Source: Brassica napus (lineage: Eukaryota > Streptophyta > Magnoliopsida > Brassicales > Brassicaceae). Taken from it: 64,000 nucleotides of DNA. Made by a program: the position numbers and the translations under genes. The DNA lies in contig NC_063452.1 in the NCBI RefSeq assembly GCF_020379485.1, forward strand, positions 34,433,608 to 34,497,607. Reading direction: 5' to 3'. Numbering within the stretch: the first letter of the stretch is position 1; every line of letters begins with the position of its first letter. The notes under the pieces were generated by a model, which made no database searches, was not told the origin of the DNA, and worked only from the letters and a program-made list of their open reading frames with translations. Shown here piece by piece: positions 50,735-63,100 of this stretch.

Positions 50735-50790
50735 GTTAGCCCCCAGCTCGTTAGACTCGAGACTCTTGCGGGGGGTTTAACGATTTTGGC
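50735..50790 (-). other. Internal retroelement sequence with possible polypurine tract
   Basis: On the minus strand this reads into the LTR through AACGAGCTGGGGGCTAAC, a G-rich stretch immediately before the proposed LTR start and the expected place of a polypurine tract. Further upstream is CCCCCCGCAAGAGTCTCG. Only about 56 bp are present before the gap, so the internal domain and the 5-prime LTR cannot be assessed. Confidence 0.45.
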
Positions 50791-50890
50791 NNNNNNNNNN
50801 NNNNNNNNNNNNNNNNNNNNNNNNNNNNNNNNNNNNNNNNNNNNNNNNNNNNNNNNNNNNNNNNNNNNNNNNNNNNNNNNNNNNNNNNNN
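50791..50890. other. Assembly gap (100 N)
   Basis: Exactly 100 undetermined bases, a conventional placeholder for a gap of unknown size. The left side is retroelement and the right side resumes in satellite at TTGTAAGAAGC, so the rest of the retroelement and an unknown amount of satellite may be missing. Confidence 0.98.
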
Positions 50891-53800
50891 TTGTAAGAAG
50901 CTTGATTGGATACATAAAGTAGTGGGAATCACCAGGAAGTTGAATAAATCTCATAGGAGTTGGATGAAGAAGCTATCCCACTTTCAAAGCAGGTGATCCC
51001 AGTTTTCTGTTTGGGAATATGACAACTTCTTCGTCATTCTAATCAAACCAGGATGAGTCACGTCGATGTAAGAAGCTTGATTTGGATACATAAAGTAGTG
51101 GAGAATCACCAGGAAGTTGAATAAATCTCATAGGAGTAGGATGAAGAAGCTATCCCACTTTCAAATCAGGTGATCCAGTTTTCTGTTTGGGAATATGACA
51201 ACTTCTTCGTCATTCTAATCAAACCAGGATGAGTCTCGATGTAAGAAGCTTGATTTGGATACATAAAGTAGTGGAGAATCACCAGGAAGTTGAATAAATC
51301 TCATAGGAGTTAGGATGAAGAAGCTATCCCACTTTCAAATCAGGGTGATCCCAGTTTTCTGTTTGGGAATATGACAACTTCTTCGTCATTCTAATCAAAC
51401 CAGGATGAGTCTCGATGTAAGAAGCTTGATTTGGATACATAAAGTAGTGGAGATCACCAGGAAGTTGAATAAATCTCATAGGAGTTAGGATGAAGAAGCT
51501 ATCCCACTTTCAAATCATGTGATCCCAGTTTTCCTGTTTGGGAATATGACAACTTCTTCGTCATTCTAATCAAACCAGGATGAGTCTCGATGTAAGAAGC
51601 TTGATTTGGATACATAAAGTAGTGGAGAATCACCAGGAAGTTTAATAAATCTCATAGGAGTTAGGATGAAGAAGCTATATCCACTTTCAAAGCAAGGGAT
51701 CCCAGTTTTCCTGTTTGGGAATATGACAACTTCTTCGTCATTCTAATCAAACCAGGATGAATCACGGTGTAAGAAGCTTGATTTGGATACATAAAGTAGT
51801 GGAAAATCACCAGGAAGTGGAATAAATCTCATAGGAGTTTGGATGAAGAAGTTATCCCACTTTCAAATCATGTGATCCCAGTTTCCTGTTTGGGAATATG
51901 ACAACTTCTTCGTCATTCTAATCAAACCAGGATGAGTCACGGTGTAAGAATCTTGATTTGGATACATAAAGTAGTGGAGAATCACCAGGAAGTTGAATAA
52001 ATCTCATAGGAGTTAGGATGAAGAAGCTATCCCACTTTCAAATCAGGTGATCCCAGTTTTCCTGTTTGGGAATATGACAACTTCTTCGTCATTCTAATCA
52101 AACCAGGATGAGTCTCGATGTGTGAAGCTTGATTTGGATACATAAGTAGTGGAGATATCACCAGGAAGTGAATAAATTCTCAGAGGAGTTAGGATGAAGA
52201 AGCTATCCACTTTCAAAGCAAGTGATCCCAATTTTCCATGTTTGGGAATATGAAACTTTTTCGTCATTCTAATCAAACCAGGATGAATCGTGGAGTAAGA
52301 AGCTTGATTTGGATACATAAAGTAGTGGAGAATCACCAGAAGTTGAATAAATCTCATAGGAGTTAGGATGAAGAAGCTATCCCACTTTCAAATCAAGTGA
52401 TCCAGTTTTCCTGTTTGGGAATATGACAACTTCTTCGTATTCTAATCAAACCAGGATGAGTCTCGATGTGAGAAGCTTGATTTGGATACATAAAGTAGTG
52501 GAGAATCACCAGGAAGTTGAATAAATCTCATAGGAGTTAGGATGAAGAAGCTATCCCACTTCAAATCAGGTGATCCCAGTTTTCTGTTTGGGAATATGAC
52601 AACTTCTTCGTCATTCTAATCAAACCAGGATGAGTCACGATGTAAGAAGCTTGATTTGGATACATAAAGTAGTGGAGAATCACCAGGAAGTTGAATAAAT
52701 CTCATAGGAGTTAGGATGAAGAAGCTATCCCACTTTCAAATCAGGTGATCCCAGTTTTCCTGTTTGGGAATATGACAACTTCTTCGTCATTCTAATCAAA
52801 CCAGGATGAGTCGCGATGTAAGAAGCTTGATTTGGATACATAAAGTAGTGGAGAATCACCAGGAAGTTGAATAAAATCCTATAGGAGTTAGGATGAAGAA
52901 GCTATCCCACTTTCAAATCAGGTGATCCAGTTTCCTGTTTGGGAATATGACAACTTCTTCGTCATTCTAATCAAACCAGGATGAATCTCGATGTAAGAAG
53001 CTTGATTTGGATACATAAAGTAGGAGAATCACCAGGAAGTGAATAAATCTCATAGGAGTTAGGATGAAGAAGCTATCCCACTTTAATCAGGGATCCCAGT
53101 TTTCCTGTTTGGGAATATGACAACTTCTTCGTCATTCTAATCAAACCAGGATGAGTCGCGATGTAAGAAGCTTGATTGGATACATAAAGTAGTGGAGATC
53201 ACACAGGAAGTTGAATAAATCTCATAGGAGTTAGGATGAAGAAGCTATCCCACTTTCAAAGCAAGGGATCCCAGTTTTCCTGTTGGGAATATGACAACTT
53301 CTTCGTCATTCTAATCAAACCAGGATGATCACGATGTAAGAAGCTTGATTTGGATACATAAAGTAGTGGAAATCACCAGGAAGGAATAAATCTCATAGGA
53401 GTTAGGATGAAGAAGCTATCAACTTTCAAATCAGGTGATCCCAGTTTTCCTGTTTGGGAATATGACAACTTCTTCGTCATTCTAATCAAACCAGGATGAG
53501 TCTCGATGTAAGAAGCTTGATTTGGATACATAAAGTAGTGGAGAATCACCAGGAAGTTGAATAAATCTTAGGAGGAGGATGAAGAAGCTATCCCACTTTC
53601 AAATCAAGGGGATCCCAGTTTTCCTGTTTGGGAATATGACAACTTCTTCGTCATTCTAATCAAACCAGATGAATCACGGTGTAAGAAGCTTGATTTGGAT
53701 ACATAAAGTAGTGGAGAATCACCAGGAAGTTGAATAAATCTCATAGGAGTTAGGATGAAGAAGCTATCCCACTTTCAAATCAGGTGATCCCAGTTCCTGT

Positions 53801-56239
53801 TTGGGAATATGACAACTTCTTCGTCATTCTAATCAAACCAGGATGAGTCTCGATGTAAGAAGCTTGATTTGGATACATAAAGTAGTGGAGAATCACCAGG
53901 AAGTTGAATAAATCTCATAGGAGTTAGGATGAAGAAGCTATCCACTTTCAAATCAGGTGATCCCAGTTTCCTGTTTGGGAATATGACAACTTCTTCGTCA
54001 TTCTAATCAAACCAGGATGAGTCTCGATGTAAGAAGCTTGATTTGGATACATAAAGTAGTGGAGAATCACCAGGAAGTTGAATAAATCTCATAGGAGTTA
54101 GGATGAAGAAGCTATCCCACTTTCAAATCAGGGATCCCAGTCCTGTTTGGGAATATGACAACTTCTTCGTCATTCTAATCAAACCAGGATGAGTCTCGAT
54201 GTAAGAAGCTTGATTTGGATACATAAAGTAGTGGAGAATCACAGGAAGTTGAATAAATCTCATAGGAGTTAGGATGAAGAAGCTATCCACTTTCAAATCA
54301 GGTGATCCCAGTTTTCCTGTTGGGAATATGACAACTTCTTCGTCATTCTAATCAAACCAGGATGAGTCTCGATGTAAGAAGCTTGATTTGGATACATAAA
54401 GTAGTGGAGAATCACCAGGAAGTTGAATAAATCTCATAGGAGTTAGGATGAAGAAGCTATCCCACTTTCAAATCAGGTGATCCCAGTTTTCCTGTTTGGG
54501 AATATGACAACTTCTTCGTCATTCTAATCAAACCAGGATGAGTCACGATGTAAGAAGCTTGATTTGGATACATAAAGTAGTGGAGAATCACCAGGAAGTT
54601 GAATAAATCTCATAGGAGTTAGGATGAAGAAGCTATCCCACTTTCAAATCAGGTGATCCCAGTTTCCTGTTGGGAATATAACAACTTCTTCGTCATTCTA
54701 ATCAAACCAGGATGAGTCTCGATATAATAAGCTTGATTTGGATACATAAAGTAGTGGAGAATCACCAGGAAGTTGAATAAATCTCATAGGAGTTAGGATG
54801 AAGAATCTATCCCACGTTCAAATCAGGTGATCCCAATTTTCCTGTTTGGGAATATGACAACTTCTTCGTCATTCTAATCAACTCAGGATGAGTCTCGATG
54901 TAAGAAGCTTGATTTGGATACATAAATTAGTGGAGAATCACTAGGAAGTTGAATAAATTTCATAGGAGTTAGGATGAAGAAGCTATCCCACTTTCAAATC
55001 ATGTGATCCTAGTTTTCCTGTTTGGGAATATGACAACTTCTTCGTCATTCTAATCAAACCAGGATGAGTCTCGATGTGAGAAGCTTGATTTGGATACATA
55101 AAGTAGTGGAGATACACCAGGAAGTTGAATAAATCTTATAGGAGTGAGGATGAAGAAGCTATCCCACTTTCAAAGCAAGGGATCCCAATTTCATGTTTGG
55201 GAATATGACAACTTCTTCGTCATTCTAATCAAACCAGGATGAATCACGGTGTAAGAAGCTTGATTTGGATACATAAAGTAGTGGAAAATCACCAGGAAGT
55301 GGAATAAATCTCATAGGAGTTTGGATGAAGAAGCTATCCACATTCAAATCATGTGATCCCAGTTTTCCTGTTTGGGAATATGACAACTTCTTCGTCATTC
55401 TTATCAAACCAGGATGAGTCTCGATGTGAGAAGCTTGATTTGGATAGATAAAGTAGTGGTGAATCACCAAGAAGTTGAATAAATCTCATAGGAGTTAGGA
55501 TGAAGAAGCTATCCCACTTTCAAATCAGGTGATCCCAGTTTTCCTGTTTGGGAATATAACAACTTCTTCGTCATTCTAATCAAACCAGGATGAGTCTCGA
55601 TGTAAGAAGCTTGATTTGGATACATAAAGTAGTGGAGAATCACCAGGAAGTTGAATAAATCTCATAGGAGTTTGGATGAAGAAGCTATCCCACTTTCAAA
55701 TCATGTGATCCCAGTTTCCTGTTTGGGAATATGACAACTTCTTCGTCATTCTAATCAAACCAGGATGAGTCACGATGTAAGAAGCTTGATTTGGATACAT
55801 AAAGTAGTGGAGAATCACCAGGAAGTTGAATAAATCTCATAGGAGTTAGGATGAAGAAGCTATCCCACTTTCAAATCAGGTGATCCCAGTTTTCCTGTTT
55901 GGGAATATGACAACTTCTTCGTCATTCTAATCAAACCAGGATGAGTCACGATGTAAGAAGCTTGATTTGGATACATAAAGTAGTGGAGAATCACCAGGAA
56001 GTTGAATAAATCTCATAGGAGTTAGGATGAAGAAGCTATCCCACTTTCAAATCAGGTGATCCCAGTTTCTCTGTTTGGGAATATGACAACTTCTTCGTCA
56101 TTCTAATCAAACCAGGATGAGTCTCGATGTAAAAGCTTGATTTGGATACATAAAGTAGTGGAGAATCACCAGGAAGTTGAATAAATCTCATAGGAGTTAG
56201 GATGAAGAAGCTATCCCACTTTCAAATCAGTGATCCCAG

Positions 56240-57110
56240 TTTTCCTGTTTGGGAATATGACAACTTCTTCGTCATTCTAATCAAACCAGGATGAGTCTCG
56301 ATGTAAGAAGCTTGATTTGGATACATAAAGTAGTGGAGAATCACCAGGAAGTTGAATAAATATCATAGGAGTTAGGATGAAGAAGCTATCCCACTGTCAA
56401 ATCAGGTGATCCAGTTTTCCTGTTTGGGAATATGACAACTTCTTCGTCATTCTAATCAAACCAGGATGATCACGATGTAAGAAGCTTGATTTGGATACAT
56501 AAAGTAGTGGAGATCACCAGGAAGTTGAATAAATCTCATAGGAGTTAGGATGAAGAAGCTATCCCACTTTCAAATCAGGTGATCCCAGTTTTCCTGTTTG
56601 GGAATATGACAACTTCTTCGTCATTCTAATCAAACCAGGATGAGTCTCGATGTAAGAAGCTTGATTTGGATACATAAAGTAGTGGAGAATCACCAGGAAG
56701 TTGAATAAATATCATAGGAGTTAGGATGAAGAAGCTATCCCACTGTCAAATCAGGTGATCCAGTTTTCCTGTTTGGGAATATGACAACTTCTTCGTCATT
56801 CTAATCAAACCAGGATGAGTCACGATGTAAGAAGCTTGATTTGGATACATAAAGTAGTGGAGAATCACCAGGAAGTTGAATAAATCTCATAGGAGTTAGG
56901 ATGAAGAAGCTATCCCACTTTCAAATCAGGTGATCCCAGTTTTCCTGTTTGGGAATATGACAACTTCTTCGTCATTCTAATCAAACCAAGATGAATCTCG
57001 ATGTAAGAAGCTTGATTTGGATACATAAAGTAATGGAGAATCACCAGGAAGTTGAATAAATATCATAGGAGTTAGGATGAAGAAGCTATCCCACTTTCAA
57101 ATCAGGTGAT
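56240..57110 (+). repeat. Locally amplified dimer (about 350-bp period)
   Basis: The rare state AAATATCATAGG occurs in every second monomer, with TATCATAGG at 56361, 56710 and 57061 (intervals 349 and 351 bp). The first two are also linked by CCACTGTCAAATC followed by GTGATCCAG with a lost C. This is a two-monomer unit copied two to three times and then left to diverge. Confidence 0.8.
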
Positions 57111-60100
57111 CCCAGTTTTCCTGTTTGGGAATATGACAACTTCTTCGTCATTCTAATCAAACCAGGATGAGTCACGATGTAAGAAGCTTGATTTGGATAC
57201 ATAAAGTAGTGGAGAATCACCAGGAAGTTGAATAAATCTCATAGGAGTTAGGATGAAGAAGCTATCCCACTTTCAAATCAGGTGATCCCAGTTTTCCTGT
57301 TTGGGAATATGACAACTTCTTCGTCATTCTAATCAAACCAGGATGAGTCTCGATGTAAGAAGCTTGATTTGGATACATAAAGTAGTGGAGAATCACCAGG
57401 AAGTTGAATAAATCTCATAGGAGTTAGGATGAAGAAGCTATCCCACTTTCAAATCAGGTGATCCCAGTTTTCCTGTTTGGGAATATGACAACTTCTTCGT
57501 CATTCTAATCAAACCAGGATGAGTCTCGATGTAAGAAGCTTGATTTGGATACATAAAGTAGTGGAGAATCACCAGGAAGTTGAATAAATCTCATAGGAGT
57601 TAGGATGAAGAAGCTATCCCACTTTCAAATCATGTGATCCCAGTTCTCCTGTTTGGGAATATGACAACTTCTTCGTCATTCTAATCAAACCAGGATGAGT
57701 CTCGATGTAAGAAGCTTGATTTGGATACATAAAGTAGTGGAGATACACCAGGAAGTTGAATAAATCTCATAGGAGTTAGGATGAAGAAGCTATCCCACTT
57801 TCAAATCAAGGGATCCCAGTTTTTCTGTTTGGGAATATGACAACTTCTTCGTCATTCTAATCAAACCAGGATGAGTCACGGTGTAAAAATCTTGATTTGG
57901 ATACATAAAGTAGTGGAAATTACCAGGAAGTTGAATAAATCTCATAGGAGTTAGGATGAAGAAGCTATCCCACTTTCAAATCAGGTGATCCCAGTTTTCC
58001 TGTTTGGGAATATGACAACTTCTTCGTCATTCTAATCAAACCAGGATGAGTCACGATGTAAGAAGCTTGATTTGGATACATAAAGTAGTGGAGAATCACC
58101 AGGAAGTTGAATAAATCTCATAGGAGTTAGGATGAAGAAGCTATCCCACTTTCAAATCAGGTGATCCCAGTTTTCCTGTTTGGGAATATGACAACTTCTT
58201 CGTCATTCTAATCAAACCAGGATGAGTCTCGATGTAAGAAGCTTGATTTGGATACATAAAGTAGTGGAGAATCACCAGGAAGTTGAATAAATCTCATAGG
58301 AGTTAGGATGAAGAAGCTATCCCACTTTCAAATCAGGTGATCCCAGTTTTCCTGTTTGGGAATATGACAACTTCTTCGTCATTCTAATCAAACCAGGATG
58401 AGTCTCGATGTAAGAAGCTTGATTTGGATACATAAAGTAGTGGAGAATCACCAGGAAGTTGAATAAATCTCATAGGAGTTAGGATGAAGAAGCTATCCCA
58501 CTTTCAAATCAGGTGATCCCAGTTTTCCTGTTTGGGAATATGACAACTTCTTCGTCATTCTAATCAAACCAGGATGAGTCACGATGTAAGAAGCTTGATT
58601 TGGATACATAAAGTAGTGGAGAATCACCAGGAAGTTGAATAAATCTCATAGGAGTTAGGATGAAGAAGCTATCCCACTTTCAAATCAGGTGATCCCAGTT
58701 TTCCTGTTTGGGAATATGACAACTTCTTCGTCATTCTAATCAAACCAGGATGAGTCTCGATGTAAGAAGCTTGATTTGGATACATAAAGTAGTGGAGAAT
58801 CACCAGGAAGTTGAATAAATCTCATAGGAGTTAGGATGAAGAAGCTATCCCACTTTCAAATCAGGTGATCCCAGTTTTCCTGTTTGGGAATATGACAACT
58901 TCTTCGTCATTCTAATCAAACCAGGATGAGTCTCGATGTAAGAAGCTTGATTTGGATACATAAAGTAGTGGAGAATCACCAGGAAGTTGAATAAATCTCA
59001 TAGGAGTTAGGATGAAGAAGCTATCCCACTTTCAAATCAGGTGATCCCAGTTTTCCTGTTTGGGAATATGACAACTTCTTCGTCATTCTAATCAAACCAG
59101 GATGAGTCTCGATGTAAGAAGCTTGATTTGGATACATAAAGTAGTGGAGAATCACCAGGAAGTTGAATAAATCTCATAGGAGTTAGGATGAAGAAGCTAT
59201 CCCACTTTCAAATCAGGTGATCCCAGTTTTCCTGTTTGGGAATATGACAACTTCTTCGTCATTCTAATCAAACCAGGATGAGTCTCGATGTAAGAAGCTT
59301 GATTTGGATACATAAAGTAGTGGAGAATCACCAGGAAGTTGAATAAATCTCATAGGAGTTAGGATGAAGAAGCTATCCCACTTTCAAATCAGGTGATCCC
59401 AGTTTTCCTGTTTGGGAATATGACAACTTCTTCGTCATTCTAATCAAACCAGGATGAGTCTCGATGTAAGAAGCTTGATTTGGATACATAAAGTAGTGGA
59501 GAATCACCAGGAAGTTGAATAAATCTCATAGGAGTTAGGATGAAGAAGCTATCCCACTTTCAAATCAAGGGATCCCAATTTTCCTGTTTGGGAATATGAC
59601 AACTTCTTCGTCATTCTAATCAAACCAGGATGAGTCACGATGTAAGAAGCTTGATTTGGATACATAAAGTAGTGGAGAATCACCAGGAAGTTGAATAAAT
59701 CTCATAGGAGTTAGGATGAAGAAGCTATCCCACTTTCAAATCAGGTGATCCCAGTTTTCCTGTTTGGGAATATGACAACTTCTTCGTCATTCTAATCAAA
59801 CCAGGATGAGTCACGATGTAAGAAGCTTGATTTGGATACATAAAGTAGTGGAGAATCACCAGGAAGTTGAATAAATCTCATAGGAGTTAGGATGAAGAAG
59901 CTATCCCACTTTCAAATCAGGTGATCCCAGTTTTCCTGTTTGGGAATATGACAACTTCTTCGTCATTCTAATCAAACCAGGATGAGTCTCGATGTAAGAA
60001 GCTTGATTTGGATACATAAAGTAGTGGAGAATCACCAGGAAGTTGAATAAATCTCATAGGAGTTAGGATGAAGAAGCTATCCCACTTTCAAATCAGGTGA

Positions 60101-63100
60101 TCCCAGTTTTCCTGTTTGGGAATATGACAACTTCTTCGTCATTCTAATCAAACCAGGATGAGTCTCGATGTAAGAAGCTTGATTTGGATACATAAAGTAG
60201 TGGAGAATCACCAGGAAGTTGAATAAATCTCATAGGAGTTAGGATGAAGAAGCTATCCCACTTTCAAATCAGGTGATCCCAGTTTTCCTGTTTGGGAATA
60301 TGACAACTTCTTCGTCATTCTAATCAAACCAGGATGAGTCACGATGTAAGAAGCTTGATTTGGATACATAAAGTAGTGGAGAATCACCAGGAAGTTGAAT
60401 AAATCTCATAGGAGTTAGGATGAAGAAGCTATCCCACTTTCAAATCAGGTGATCCCAGTTTTCCTGTTTGGGAATATGACAACTTCTTCGTCATTCTAAT
60501 CAAACCAGGATGAGTCTCGATGTAAGAAGCTTGATTTGGATACATAAAGTAGTGGAGATACACCAGGAAGTTGAATAAATCTCATAGGAGTGAGGATGAA
60601 GAAGCTATCCCACTTTCAAAGCAAGGGATCCCAGTTTTCCTGTTTGGGAATATGACAACTTCTTCGTCATTCTAATCAAACCAGGATGAATCACGATGTA
60701 AGAAGCTTGATTTGGATACATAAAGTAGTGGAGAATCACCAGGAAGTTGAATAAATCTCATAGGAGTTAGGATGAAGAAGCTATCCCACTTTCAAATCAG
60801 GTGATCCCAGTTTCTCTGTTTGGGAATATGACAACTTTTTCGTCATTCTAATCAAACCAGGATGAGTCACGATGTAAGAAGCTTGATTTGGATACATAAA
60901 GTAGTGGAGAATCACCAGGAAGTTGAATAAATCTCATAGGAGTTAGGATGAAGAAGCTATCCCACTTTCAAATCAGGTGATCCCAGTTTTCCTGTTTGGG
61001 AATATGACAACTTCTTCGTCATTCTAATCAAACCAGGATGAGTCTCGATGTAAGAAGCTTGATTTGGATACATAAAGTAGTGGAGAATCACCAGGAAGTT
61101 GAATAAATCTCATAGGAGTTAGGATGAAGAAGCTATCCCACTTTCAAATCAGGTGATCCCAGTTTTCCTGTTTGGGAATATGACAACTTCTTCGTCATTC
61201 TAATCAAACCAGGATGAGTCTCGATGTAAGAAGCTTGATTTGGATACATAAAGTAGTGGAGAATCACCAGGAAGTTGAATAAATCTCATAGGAGTTAGGA
61301 TGAAGAAGCTATCCCACTTTCAAATCAGGTGATCCCAGTTTTCCTGTTTGGGAATATGACAACTTCTTCGTCATTCTAATCAAACCAGGATGAGTCGCGA
61401 TGTAAGAAGCTTGATTTGGATACATAAAGTAGTGGAGAATCACCAGGAAGTTGAATAAATCTCATAGGAGTTAGGATGAAGAAGCTATCCCACTTTCAAA
61501 TCAAGTGATCCCAGTTTTCCTGTTTGGGAATATGACAACTTCTTCGTCATTCTAATCAAACCAGGATGAGTCACGATGTAAGAAGCTTGATTTGGATACA
61601 TAAAGTAGTGGAGAATCACCAGGAAGTTGAATAAATCTCATAGGAGTTAGGATGAAGAAGCTATCCCACTTTCAAATCAGGTGATCCCAGTTTTCCTGTT
61701 TGGGAATATGACAACTTCTTCGTCATTCTAATCAAACCAGGATGAGTCTCGATGTAAGAAGCTTGATTTGGATACATAAAGTAGTGGAGAATCACCAGGA
61801 AGTTGAATAAATCTCATAGGAGTTAGGATGAAGAAGCTATCCCACTTTCAAATCAGGTGATCCCAGTTTTCCTGTTTGGGAATATGACAACTTCTTCGTC
61901 ATTCTAATCAAACCAGGATGAGTCTCGATGTAAGAAGCTTGATTTGGATACATAAAGTAGTGGAGAATCACCAGGAAGTTGAATAAATCTCATAGGAGTT
62001 AGGATGAAGAAGCTATCCCACTTTCAAATCAGGTGATCCCAGTTTTCCTGTTTGGGAATATGACAACTTCTTCGTCATTCTAATCAAACCAGGATGAGTC
62101 ACGATGTAAGAAGCTTGATTTGGATACATAAAGTAGTGGAGAATCACCAGGAAGTTGAATAAATCTCATAGGAGTTAGGATGAAGAAGCTATCCCACTTT
62201 CAAATCAGGTGATCCCAGTTTTCCTGTTTGGGAATATGACAACTTCTTCGTCATTCTAATCAAACCAGGATGAGTCACGATGTAAGAAGCTTGATTTGGA
62301 TACATAAAGTAGTGGAGAATCACCAGGAAGTTGAATAAATCTCATAGGAGTTAGGATGAAGAAGCTATCCCACTTTCAAATCAGGTGATCCCAGTTTTCC
62401 TGTTTGGGAATATGACAACTTCTTCGTCATTCTAATCAAACCAGGATGAGTCACGATGTAAGAAGCTTGATTTGGATACATAAAGTAGTGGAGAATCACC
62501 AGGAAGTTGAATAAATCTCATAGGAGTTAGGATGAAGAAGCTATCCCACTTTCAAATCAGGTGATCCCAGTTTTCCTGTTTGGGAATATGACAACTTCTT
62601 CGTCATTCTAATCAAACCAGGATGAGTCTCGATGTAAGAAGCTTGATTTGGATACATAAAGTAGTGGAGAATCACCAGGAAGTTGAATAAATCTCATAGG
62701 AGTTAGGATGAAGAAGCTATCCCACTTTCAAATCAGGTGATCCCAGTTTTCCTGTTTGGGAATATGACAACTTCTTCGTCATTCTAATCAAACCAGGATG
62801 AGTCTCGATGTAAGAAGCTTGATTTGGATACATAAAGTAGTGGAGAATCACCAGGAAGTTGAATAAATCTCATAGGAGTTAGGATGAAGAAGCTATCCCA
62901 CTTTCAAATCAAGGTGATCCCAGTTTTCCTGTTTGGGAATATGACAACTTCTTCGTCATTCTAATCAAACCAGGATGAGTCACGATGTAAGAAGCTTGAT
63001 TTGGATACATAAAGTAGTGGAGAATCACCAGGAAGTTGAATAAATCTCATAGGAGTTAGGATGAAGAAGCTATCCCACTTTCAAATCAGGTGATCCCAGT

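Larger units (their letters stand above)
49556..50790 (-). mobile_element. LTR retrotransposon end, minus orientation, truncated by gap
   Basis: A 1235-bp block with no satellite similarity. Read on the minus strand it has a candidate 3-prime LTR from TGTGGGGTCAAAAACGG (starting at 50734) to CGGTTCCGACA (ending at 49556), about 1179 bp with the TG...CA ends typical of LTRs. Upstream of it are about 56 bp of internal sequence. A minus-strand TATA box and the position of the satellite junction support this orientation. Similar sequence is, to my recollection, common in Brassica genomes, and a Ty3/gypsy origin is likely but not shown because no gag or pol sequence is present. The short open frames here (for example 50141-50389 minus) look like chance reading of the LTR. 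It could also be a solo LTR with unrelated sequence at 50735-50790. Confidence 0.75.

Noticed and set aside
50751..50954. Minus-strand open frame across the N gap
   Set aside because: Half of it is undetermined sequence and it joins retroelement to satellite.
52094..55470. Minus-strand open frames of 81-87 codons (52094-52357, 55225-55470)
   Set aside because: Their translations are the same satellite strand read through about one and a half monomers where indels removed stops.
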